DNA from: Oscillospiraceae bacterium
Lineage (GTDB): Bacteria > Bacillota > Clostridia > Oscillospirales > Acutalibacteraceae
Assembly: GCA_902796535.1 (NCBI GenBank)
Contig: CADBPL010000010.1
Location: forward strand, 1 to 7,238
Direction of reading: 5' to 3'
DNA length: 7,238 nucleotides
Made by a program: the position numbers and the translations under genes. The notes beneath the pieces were generated by a model that saw only the letters and a list, made by a program, of their open reading frames with translations, did no database searches and had not been told where the DNA came from. Shown here one piece after another: positions 1 through 5,963 of this stretch. Within the stretch, counting starts at the first letter, position 1. Each line of letters begins with the position of its first letter.

Positions 1-84
1 CTTGGTGTATTAACGAGTATTTTTGTGAAATATGGCGGAAAATACTCCGTCAAGATACATGCCTGCGATTTAATCAGTGGTTAC
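1..84. repeat. Left arm of 84-bp inverted repeat flanking a glycosidase gene
   Basis: The reverse complement of this segment matches 2319-2402 without gaps at 77 of 84 positions. The outer 34 bp (1-34) and the inner 24 bp (61-84) are identical in both arms, and the seven differences fall between them. The arm lies directly upstream of the glycosidase gene at 120 and contains a dyad (33-52) and the motif CGATTTAATCAGTGGTTAC (66-84). The window starts at the outer edge of the match, so the repeat may extend further left. It could be a terminal inverted repeat of a mobile cassette, a recombination site, or a duplicated regulatory region. No transposase or recombinase is in view. Confidence 0.93.
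33..52 (+). promoter_or_regulatory. Dyad in left arm (candidate operator or RNA hairpin)
   Basis: TGGCGGAAAATACTCCGTCA is an interrupted palindrome with seven pairs (one G-T) around a 6-nt centre. Equivalent dyads lie in the right arm (2351-2370, inverted) and upstream of the GH5 gene (2428-2448). The copies differ at paired positions in ways that keep pairing. This symmetry fits either a binding site for a dimeric regulator or a small RNA stem. Which of the two cannot be told from sequence, and no cognate regulator is evident in the window. Confidence 0.55.
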
Positions 85-91
85 CTATAAA
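66..91 (+). promoter_or_regulatory. Conserved motif plus -10-like box upstream of the first glycosidase
   Basis: CGATTTAATCAGTGGTTAC (66-84) is followed by TATAAA (86-91), a plausible -10 box. No good -35 hexamer is seen 16-18 bp upstream, which would fit an activator-dependent promoter. The same motif (18/19) precedes TAAAAT upstream of the GH5 gene, and in the inverted right arm it precedes TATATT. Repetition of motif plus AT-rich box is the main support; the promoter role is inferred. Confidence 0.4.
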
Positions 92-119
92 AGCATGACT
101 GACGGACGGAGGGGAAAGA

Positions 120-2333
120 ATGCCATATGATTTTTCCTTTTTAAGCGTTTCGGCGCAGGCGGGCTGCGAAAAAGCCGCCGCGCTGTTTTGCGAGGAGATC
201 GAGCGCCGCACGGGGCGGCAGCCGAAAGCAAAAGGCGGCCCGCACATCGGCTTTTACCTCGACCGGACGCTGCCGAACAAGGATTGCTACCGCATCGAGC
301 AGGAGGACGGCGGCGTGAGCTTTTTTGCCCACGGCGTCCGCGGGCACATCTACGCCTACTCGCTGTTTTTGCGCAAATGCGTGTTCCGCGGCGAAACGGT
401 CATGCTGCTCAAAAATCTGAGCGGCGTCTATGAGCCGGACAAGCCCATCCGCGGGCACCAGTGCGGCTACCGCACCTGCCCGAACACCTATGACGCCTGG
501 GGCAAAGAAGAGTACGCCCGCTTTTACCGGGACATCATGGCGTTCGGCTGCAACACCTGCGAGCACATTCCGGGCGAACCGTTTGACCCGAACAATCCGC
601 TGATGAAATACGACCCGCTCGACGTGGCCGTGTGGGCAAGCGAGCTGGCGGACGAGGTCGATCTGGACGTGTCCTGCTGGTACCCGAACGCCAACGATGA
701 AGAAAACGACGAGGCGCTTGCGTTGAAGCGCAGAGCGGCCGTGTTCGACGCCATGCCGCGCATCGACGCCGTTTTTCCGCCCGGCGGCGACCCGGGCGAC
801 ATGGACGGCGACGCGTTTGTGCGCCGCTGCCTCGCCATTTCCGGCCTGTTAAAAGAAAAAAAGCCGGGCGCTCAGCTGTGGCCAAGCGCGCAGGCGCCGC
901 ACGGCAAACCCACCTGGGCGGCGGATTTTATGCGTGAAATCAACAAGCTGCCCGAGGAGATCGACGGCGTGATCATGGGCCCGAACCACGCGTTCCCGCT
1001 GGAGGAAATGCGCCGCAAAGTGCCGCTGAAATATCCCATCCGGTTTTATCCCGACATTACCCACAATGTGCGCTGCGAATACCCCGTGCATTTCGAGCGG
1101 GACGACTGGCATTTTGCGCTGGCCGCCACGCTCAGCCGGGAAAGCGTGAACCCCCGCCCGACCGAATTCCGCCTGCTCCACCGCCTGACGCGCCCCTACG
1201 TTGTCGGCAGCGTGAGCTATTCCGAGGGCGTGAACGACGATGTGAACAAGGCCGTGTGGAGCGATATGGACTTTTTCCCCGCCGTTTCGCTCAACGAAAC
1301 GCTGTGCGATTACGCGCGGTTCTTCCTCTGGCAGGCCGACGCGCAGCGGATCGCCGACGGCATTTTTGCCCTGGAGCGCAACTGGGAGGGCGACCCGGCG
1401 GAAAACCCGCACATTGAAAGCACGTTAACGCTTTTTGAGGAGCAGGCCGGGCTTCATCCCGAACTGATGGACAACTGGCGCTTTTTGCTGCTGCTGTTTC
1501 GCGCGCGGTGCGACGCGGTGGTGCGGCGCAGACGCCTTTTTGAACTGAACCTGATCGACGAAGCCAAAGCCGCGGCGGCGCGGGGTGAATTTGAAAAAGC
1601 GCGCAGCATCCTCAGCACCGATCATCCCGGGGATTATCACGCGCTGCGCGCATCGCTGGACGAGCTTGGGCAAATGCTGTTTGCGCAAATCGGCATTCAG
1701 CTTGACGTGGAGCATTTCGGCGCTTCCGGCTGGGAACGCGGCGCAACGCTGGACACCATCGACCGCCCCGTGACCGACCGGGCGTGGCTGCTGAACCGCT
1801 TCGCTTACGCCGACGATTTGCCCGAAGCCGAGCGCGATGGGTTTCTGACAAGGGTCTTTCACCGAAACGACGTCAAAAAGGGCGAGGTATATTTTTCCTT
1901 TGCCGAACACGGCTTCAACCTGCTGGGCGAACGGCAGGAGGGCGAATACTACATGGATTTTCAGGGCGACCGCGCCGAAAACAACGGTTCGATCCCCACC
2001 TGCCTGTTCAAGGCGTTCGATCATTTTCGCCTTGTGTTCCGCGCGGGCGGGTTTGAGCCGAACACAGACTATAAGCTGCGCGTGACCTTTAAGCGCAGCG
2101 ACAAAGCCGTAACCGATTTCACCGTGAAAGCAAACGGTCACGTGATTCATCACGGCGGCTTTTACGGGGGCGAACCCGACGAGCGCTTCGACCGTGAAAT
2201 GCTCAGCGGCCGCTTCGTTTCCGCCACCTATACGCTGCCCGCCGCCGTGTTTGAAAACGGCTGCGTCACCGTGGAATTCGCCGAGCCGACCGTCGGCGTC
2301 GTCGTAACGGAATATAAAGTAACCACTGATTAA
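120..2333 (+). CDS. Putative glycoside hydrolase, GH67/GH20-like TIM barrel
   Basis: Predicted 737-residue glycosidase with no signal peptide or membrane segment, so probably cytoplasmic. The start has a strong Shine-Dalgarno (GGAGGGG, 108-114). Residues about 1-105 resemble the small alpha/beta domain preceding the barrel in GH20, GH67 and GH115 enzymes. A TIM barrel follows (about 107-385), with strand-end motifs RGHQCGYR (111-118), NTCEHIPGE (145-153), VSCWYPN (184-190), PPGGDPGD (220-227), GVIMGPN (283-289), RFYPDITH (308-315) and SVSYSEGVNDD (364-374). A helical stretch (about 390-540) and a C-terminal beta-rich, perhaps carbohydrate-binding, region follow. I cannot assign catalytic residues or substrate; alpha-glucuronidase- or hexosaminidase-like activity is only a guess. 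The last codons (VTTD, stop) lie inside the right inverted-repeat arm. The gene is 170 bp upstream of a GH5 gene on the same strand, suggesting related substrates. Confidence 0.85.
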   Translation: MPYDFSFLSVSAQAGCEKAAALFCEEIERRTGRQPKAKGGPHIGFYLDRTLPNKDCYRIEQEDGGVSFFAHGVRGHIYAYSLFLRKCVFRGETVMLLKNLSGVYEPDKPIRGHQCGYRTCPNTYDAWGKEEYARFYRDIMAFGCNTCEHIPGEPFDPNNPLMKYDPLDVAVWASELADEVDLDVSCWYPNANDEENDEALALKRRAAVFDAMPRIDAVFPPGGDPGDMDGDAFVRRCLAISGLLKEKKPGAQLWPSAQAPHGKPTWAADFMREINKLPEEIDGVIMGPNHAFPLEEMRRKVPLKYPIRFYPDITHNVRCEYPVHFERDDWHFALAATLSRESVNPRPTEFRLLHRLTRPYVVGSVSYSEGVNDDVNKAVWSDMDFFPAVSLNETLCDYARFFLWQADAQRIADGIFALERNWEGDPAENPHIESTLTLFEEQAGLHPELMDNWRFLLLLFRARCDAVVRRRRLFELNLIDEAKAAAARGEFEKARSILSTDHPGDYHALRASLDELGQMLFAQIGIQLDVEHFGASGWERGATLDTIDRPVTDRAWLLNRFAYADDLPEAERDGFLTRVFHRNDVKKGEVYFSFAEHGFNLLGERQEGEYYMDFQGDRAENNGSIPTCLFKAFDHFRLVFRAGGFEPNTDYKLRVTFKRSDKAVTDFTVKANGHVIHHGGFYGGEPDERFDREMLSGRFVSATYTLPAAVFENGCVTVEFAEPTVGVVVTEYKVTTD

Positions 2334-2402
2334 ATCGCAGGCGCGCATCTTGACGGATCATTTCCCGTCATATTTCACAAAAATACTCGTTAATACACCA
2401 AG
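2319..2402. repeat. Right arm of 84-bp inverted repeat, overlapping the gene's 3' end
   Basis: This is the inverted counterpart of 1-84 (77/84, no gaps). Its first 15 bases encode the C-terminal V-T-T-D and the stop of the upstream glycosidase; the rest is intergenic. It holds the inverted dyad at 2351-2370 and the inverted motif at 2319-2337. Read on the minus strand, the motif runs into TATATT inside the coding region, so the arm could act as an antisense promoter. With the third copy at 2428-2479 it also forms a head-to-head pair whose outer 19 bp (2319-2337 and 2461-2479) match at 18 positions. Confidence 0.93.
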
Positions 2403-2427
2403 TATTGCCTGCGTTTTTTGTTTCATC

Positions 2428-2479
2428 TGGCGAAAAATCCTCTCGCCAATCTGCACACCCCGATTTAATCAGCGGTTAC
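2428..2479 (+). promoter_or_regulatory. Third, diverged copy of the dyad-plus-motif module upstream of the GH5 gene
   Basis: The dyad TGGCGA-N9-TCGCCA (2428-2448) is followed 12 bp later by CGATTTAATCAGCGGTTAC (2461-2479, 18/19 to 66-84). The left arm has the same two parts 13 bp apart. Between and upstream of them similarity is weaker but in register, with shared runs such as TTTTTG and AAAAT. TAAAAT (2480-2485) follows directly and could be a -10 box, although this would leave a leader of only about a dozen bases before the ATG at 2504. The copy suggests shared control of both glycosidase genes. Confidence 0.6.
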
Positions 2480-2503
2480 TAAAATTTTCAAGTGAGGTAA
2501 CAA

Positions 2504-3976
2504 ATGGAACGGATCACAACCAACGGCCGCCGTTTTGTGGACGAGCACGGCAGAGAGCGCATCTTCAACGGCGTCAACATCTGCGACAAGGGTCAGTATA
2601 TCCCCGTGCTCAAACGGCGCGAATATCGCTACGGCCAGCATGAGGAGATCATCCGCGCGCTGGCGGAAAACGGCATGAACATCATCCGGCTGGGAATCGT
2701 GTGGGACGCAATCGAGCACAAGCCCGGCGTTTATGACGAAGCGTATCTGGACGGCGTGCAAAAAACGCTTGACCTGTGCGAAAAATACGGCATTTACGCC
2801 TATCTGGATATGCATCAGGATCTGTACTCCGGCTTTGGCGACGGGGACGGCGACGGCGCGCCGGACTGGGCGTGCCTGACGGACGGCCACCGCTACAAAA
2901 AAGCAAAATTCGTCTGGGCGGAGGGCTACTTTTTCGGCAAGGCCACGCAGCGCTGCTTCGACAATTTCTGGGCGAACAGACCCTGCCGCGGCCGCGGCGT
3001 GCAGGACGCCTTTGCCGAACTTTGGGCGCACCTGGCCGAGCGGTTCGGCGACCACCCCGCGCTGTTCGGGTTCGATCTGCTCAACGAACCGTTTCCGGGT
3101 TCCGACGGCGGCAAAGTGTTCCAAAAGCTGGTCGGCAAGGTCGCCGGCGCCTTTTTCACCGATAAGCGCATCAAAAAAAGCGCCCTCATCAGGGACGCTG
3201 TTTCCGGCAATTTCAAGGACGCGTTCGATCAATTCGACGGCGCGTTTCTCACAAAGGCGGCGAGCGCCGGCCATGCGCTGATCGAAAAATTCGACAAAGA
3301 GCGCTACACGCCGTTTCTGAACCGGGTCAGCGCCGCTATCCGCGCCAAAACCCCGAACGGCATTCTGTTTATCGACAACTGCTACTATTCCAATCTGGCC
3401 ATTCCGTGCCATGCCGGCCCCATCACGGTGAACGGCCAGGAGGAAGCCGCCTGCTTTGCGCCGCACGGCTATGATTTCATGGTCGATACGCCGCTTTACA
3501 AGTACGCCGGCAATTCGCGCGTGGACGCCATTTTCAGCACCCACGCCCGGGCGCAGGAACGGCTGAACGTGCCGGTGCTCGTGGGCGAATGGGGCGGCGC
3601 GAGCGAGGGCACCGACTGGTTCCCGCACATTCAGTATCTGCTCGATTTTTTCGACGCGCACCGCTGGAGCCAGACCTATTGGTGCTTCAACGAGGGTTTG
3701 CTGAAGGAGCCGATCATGCAGCAGCTCAACCGCCCGGCGCCCCGCGCCGTGACCGGCACGATCGAATGCTACCGCCATGACAGAACGGCAAACACCTTCA
3801 CGCTGATCTATCAGCAGGATCAGCCGTTCGACGCGCCGAGCGTGATCTATGCGCCGCAGCAGCCCAAAGCGGTGCACACCGACGGCGTCTGCGCGGTCAG
3901 GCCGAATTTCGGCAGCGGCTGTCTGATCGAAATCACGACCGCTCCCGGCCGCCACGAAGTGATCATTGAGTTATAA
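2504..3976 (+). CDS. GH5 endoglycoceramidase-like glycoside hydrolase
   Basis: Predicted 490-residue retaining glycosidase of GH5, closest by motif pattern to endoglycoceramidases, which release the whole glycan from glycosphingolipids. The N-terminus (GRRFVDEHGRERIFNGVNI) is the typical opening strand of the barrel. R62, D102-M-H104-Q-D106 and the family motif GDGAPDWA follow. LLNEPF supplies the predicted acid/base E195, and VGEWGG the predicted nucleophile E362. RWSQTYWCFNEG is a late-barrel motif. About 418-490 form a C-terminal beta-sandwich (TFTLIYQQD...HEVIIEL), as in that subfamily. Characterised endoglycoceramidases are usually secreted, but no signal peptide is seen here, so the enzyme may be cytosolic and act on imported glycans or glycosides. 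The start is supported by GAGGT (2494-2498). Other GH5 specificities, such as beta-glucosidase or exo-glucanase, remain possible. Confidence 0.88.
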   Translation: MERITTNGRRFVDEHGRERIFNGVNICDKGQYIPVLKRREYRYGQHEEIIRALAENGMNIIRLGIVWDAIEHKPGVYDEAYLDGVQKTLDLCEKYGIYAYLDMHQDLYSGFGDGDGDGAPDWACLTDGHRYKKAKFVWAEGYFFGKATQRCFDNFWANRPCRGRGVQDAFAELWAHLAERFGDHPALFGFDLLNEPFPGSDGGKVFQKLVGKVAGAFFTDKRIKKSALIRDAVSGNFKDAFDQFDGAFLTKAASAGHALIEKFDKERYTPFLNRVSAAIRAKTPNGILFIDNCYYSNLAIPCHAGPITVNGQEEAACFAPHGYDFMVDTPLYKYAGNSRVDAIFSTHARAQERLNVPVLVGEWGGASEGTDWFPHIQYLLDFFDAHRWSQTYWCFNEGLLKEPIMQQLNRPAPRAVTGTIECYRHDRTANTFTLIYQQDQPFDAPSVIYAPQQPKAVHTDGVCAVRPNFGSGCLIEITTAPGRHEVIIEL

Positions 3977-3981
3977 TTACA

Positions 3982-4869
3982 TTAAAGCGGGACTGCCACC
4001 GCTTCGCGATACAGCTCTTTCAGGATCGCAATAAAAGCCGCCAGCGAAGCTCTGTGATCCTCCCGGTGCGTGCAGAGAACGCACGAAAAGGATTCCGTGC
4101 AGTCGAACGGGATCCAGGCAAACTGCCCGCTGTGATCGTTCAAAAACCCCGGCGCCAGGCATACGCCTTTTTCCGCGGCGACGTTGGTGCGAGTCGTGTC
4201 GTGATCGGGACTGTTGAAATAATCCACGTTCCCGGTCGCGATCAGGCGGTGCTGAACGGTTCTCAGCGCCTGCGGCGAGCCGCCTCCCACCATCAGCGTT
4301 CTGCCGTAAAGATCCGCTTCGGTGATTACGTTCTTTTCAGCAAGCGGATCGTCCCGCCGGGCAATCAGATAAATGCGGCTTTCAAAAAGATCGTGAACGG
4401 TCATGCCCGAAATCTGCCTCGTCTGCTCTTTCAGCGCAAAAAGGATATCCGTTTCGTTTTTCAAAAAGCCGTCCATGCCGTTTTCATACTCAAATTTCGG
4501 AACGATCTGAACGTCGGGGTATTCTTTGGCAAACATCCGCATCGCCTCCGGCAGAAAACACAACGCCTCTCTGACCATCAGGCTGATCGAGATGCTGTCT
4601 TTATATCTGGCGCTGAAATTCTGCCCCTGTTCGACCGCCCGTTTCAGTTCCTCGCGCATCCCCGCGAGGAAGGAAACGAACTGCGCGCCCGCAGGGGTGA
4701 GCGCCGCGCCTTTTCCGCTCCGCTCAAAAATCATAAAGCCGACCTCTTCCTCAAGGAGTCTGATCTGATAAGAAAACGTCGGCTGGCTGACAAACTGATT
4801 CTCCGCCGCGCGGCTGAAATTGAGCGTTCGCGACAGCTCTATGCAGTAATCGATTTGTTTGGTGGTCAT
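3982..4869 (-). CDS. LysR-family transcriptional regulator
   Basis: Predicted 295-residue DNA-binding regulator. The N-terminal winged helix-turn-helix (about residues 1-60) shows the LysR pattern: YCIELSRTLNFSRAAENQFVSQPTFSYQIRLLEEEVGFMIFER followed by LTPAG. About 80-295 form the periplasmic-binding-protein-like effector domain. I chose the ATG at 4869, preceded on the minus strand by GCGGAG 7-8 nt upstream. An in-frame ATG 11 codons further upstream lies at the -10 box and lacks a ribosome binding site. The gene diverges from the flavodoxin operon, the classic arrangement for a LysR protein controlling its neighbour and itself. It converges with the GH5 gene with only 5 bp between stop codons. 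The effector is unknown; a redox or electrophile signal is a guess from the neighbours. Confidence 0.95.
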   Translation of the reverse strand: MTTKQIDYCIELSRTLNFSRAAENQFVSQPTFSYQIRLLEEEVGFMIFERSGKGAALTPAGAQFVSFLAGMREELKRAVEQGQNFSARYKDSISISLMVREALCFLPEAMRMFAKEYPDVQIVPKFEYENGMDGFLKNETDILFALKEQTRQISGMTVHDLFESRIYLIARRDDPLAEKNVITEADLYGRTLMVGGGSPQALRTVQHRLIATGNVDYFNSPDHDTTRTNVAAEKGVCLAPGFLNDHSGQFAWIPFDCTESFSCVLCTHREDHRASLAAFIAILKELYREAVAVPL

Positions 4870-4901
4870 ACTTGTCTCCGCGTTATTTAATAATTTAATC
4901 A

Positions 4902-4931
4902 ATTATAGCACATTTGAATTGGACTTTTCAA
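4902..4931 (-). promoter_or_regulatory. Promoter of the LysR gene
   Basis: On the minus strand TTGAAA (4931-4926) is followed after 18 bp by a perfect TATAAT (4907-4902). The ATG at 4869 is 32 bp further on, with GGAG in between. This is the best sigma-70/sigma-A promoter match in the window. Confidence 0.7.
4914..4931. promoter_or_regulatory. Candidate LysR operator between divergent genes
   Basis: TTGAA-N8-TTCAA (4914-4918 and 4927-4931) is a perfect 5-bp interrupted dyad. It overlaps the minus-strand -35 box and the probable plus-strand -35 region. Its position fits simultaneous autoregulation and control of the divergent operon. It does not exactly match the T-N11-A LysR box spacing, so the call rests on symmetry and location only. 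Confidence 0.35.
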
Positions 4932-4948
4932 TCGTTTTGCGATAAAAT
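4919..4948 (+). promoter_or_regulatory. Candidate promoter of the flavodoxin operon
   Basis: TAAAAT (4943-4948) is a fair -10 box about 32 bp before the ATG at 4981. The hexamer 18 bp upstream, TTGGAC (4919-4924), matches the -35 consensus poorly, as is common for LysR-activated promoters. GGAGGT (4968-4973) is the ribosome binding site. Confidence 0.45.
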
Positions 4949-4980
4949 ATGGGTGAAATCAGAAACCGGAGGTAACAATC

Positions 4981-5502
4981 ATGGCAAAAACACTGATATC
5001 GTTCTTTTCCAGAGCGGATGAAAACTATTTTGCGGGCGCGATGCGCTACGTCAAGGTCGGCAACACCGAGGTCGTGTGTGATCTGATGAAAGAGATGATC
5101 GAAGCCGACGTTTTCAAAATTGAAATGAAGGATCCCTATTCGCCCGTATATATGACCTGTATTGAGGAGGCAAAGAAGGATCTGCGGGAACAAGCAAGAC
5201 CCGCGCTTGTTTCCTGCCCCGAAAGCATCGACGACTATGATACCGTGATCCTCGCCTATCCGAACTACTGGGGCACGATCCCGATGGCGGTGGCGGCCTT
5301 CCTTGAGAAATACGATTTTTCCGGAAAAACGATCCTGCCGCTGTGCACCAACGAAGGCAGCGGCATGGGCTCAAGCGAACGCACGATCAGGCAGTGCGCG
5401 CCGGGCGCGGAGGTGAAAAAAGGGCTGCCGGTCAACGGAAGCAACGCCGCAAAGGCCGGCTCAAGCGTGAAGCGCTGGCTGATCTCAAACGGCCTTCTGT
5501 GA
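4981..5502 (+). CDS. Flavodoxin-like (FMN-binding) protein
   Basis: Predicted 173-residue cytoplasmic flavoprotein likely to bind FMN and transfer electrons or reduce quinones. The N-terminal strand and phosphate-binding loop (TLISFFSRADENY, residues 4-16) are a variant of the flavodoxin loop. VILAYPNYWGTIPMAV (89-104) is the flavin-contacting loop typical of flavodoxin-family proteins of Clostridia. TILPLCTNEGSGMG (117-130) is the third flavin-binding segment. Length fits a single flavodoxin domain. The start has a strong GGAGGT at 7 nt spacing. It is the first gene downstream of the divergent LysR promoter and lies 20 bp before a lipoprotein gene, so it probably leads a three-gene operon with the aldo/keto reductase. 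The physiological partner is unknown. Confidence 0.92.
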   Translation: MAKTLISFFSRADENYFAGAMRYVKVGNTEVVCDLMKEMIEADVFKIEMKDPYSPVYMTCIEEAKKDLREQARPALVSCPESIDDYDTVILAYPNYWGTIPMAVAAFLEKYDFSGKTILPLCTNEGSGMGSSERTIRQCAPGAEVKKGLPVNGSNAAKAGSSVKRWLISNGLL

Positions 5503-5522
5503 GGGCGCGGGGCATACGGGCC

Positions 5523-5942
5523 ATGAAAAATCGCAGCGCATTGTTTTTCGCCTTTATCGCGATACTGCTCCTGTGCTCGTGCCGTATGGAGGCCCCGTCC
5601 GAAGCGAAAACAGTTGCCATGCAGACGACCGAGCAGAAGGCCGGAAGCACAGCGTCCGGAACGGCGGAGGAAACAAATATGAAATATGATTTTTCGGCAT
5701 TTTCAAACGTCAGAATAACAGGTGCGGATCCTGCGCGGCTGACAGACGATGAGCTTTCCGTTCTTTACGTTCAGGCGCGTTACTGTCAGGCGATGACCTG
5801 TTCGGATATTGAAACGATGCGTGAGATCGTTTCGGAAGACATGACCTTCACGCACATGAGCGGTATGAAGCAGACGCGGGAGGAATATTTCGCCGATATT
5901 GCAAGCGGTCGTCTGAACTACTTCACGATTGGGATCAAATAA
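5523..5942 (+). CDS. Lipoprotein with shortened NTF2/SnoaL-like domain
   Basis: Predicted 139-residue protein. The first 20 residues are a lipoprotein signal: K2/R4, a hydrophobic run (LFFAFIAILLL) and a lipobox ending L17-C18-S19-C20, so C20 is the probable lipidated residue. A low-complexity T/S/E linker (about 22-52) precedes a domain that reads like NTF2/SnoaL-like proteins (LSVLYVQARYCQAMTCSDIETMREIVSEDMTFTHMSGMKQTREEYFADI, about 72-120). It stops after LNYFTIGIK, where such domains normally continue for roughly 35-45 residues of beta-sheet, so the fold may be incomplete. An internal ATG at 5679 (M53) has its own GGAGG (5666-5670, 8 nt spacing), so an 87-residue cytoplasmic form is possible. 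The Shine-Dalgarno before 5523 is weak. Function unknown; it could be a decaying gene. Confidence 0.7.
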   Translation: MKNRSALFFAFIAILLLCSCRMEAPSEAKTVAMQTTEQKAGSTASGTAEETNMKYDFSAFSNVRITGADPARLTDDELSVLYVQARYCQAMTCSDIETMREIVSEDMTFTHMSGMKQTREEYFADIASGRLNYFTIGIK

Positions 5943-5963
5943 CTGATAAAAAAGGAGAACATC

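Noticed and set aside
1425..2348. Minus-strand open frame opposite the first glycosidase
   Set aside because: Same cause: a low-stop antisense frame with no recognisable domain. The plus strand continues the glycosidase's C-terminal region.
1..2402. Classical insertion sequence
   Set aside because: Inverted ends are present but there is no transposase, and target-site duplications cannot be tested because the left arm starts at the window edge.
2386..2416. Rho-independent terminator between the two glycosidase genes
   Set aside because: The hairpin AATAC-ACCAA-GTATT has only five weak pairs and is separated from the following T run by GCCTGCG, so it is not a convincing terminator.
2465..3955. 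Long minus-strand open frame (496 codons) opposite the GH5 gene
   Set aside because: It is antisense to a gene with clear GH5 catalytic motifs. The high G/C third positions of the real gene remove stops on the other strand. Its translation shows no family motif and no convincing ribosome binding site.
4054..4890. Plus-strand open frame opposite the LysR gene
   Set aside because: The minus strand has an unambiguous LysR helix-turn-helix and effector domain, with a promoter and ribosome binding site; the plus frame has none.
4870..4902. LysR start 11 codons upstream at 4902
   Set aside because: That ATG lies at the -10 box of the gene's own promoter and has no Shine-Dalgarno; the ATG at 4869 has GGAG at good spacing and gives the normal LysR N-terminus.
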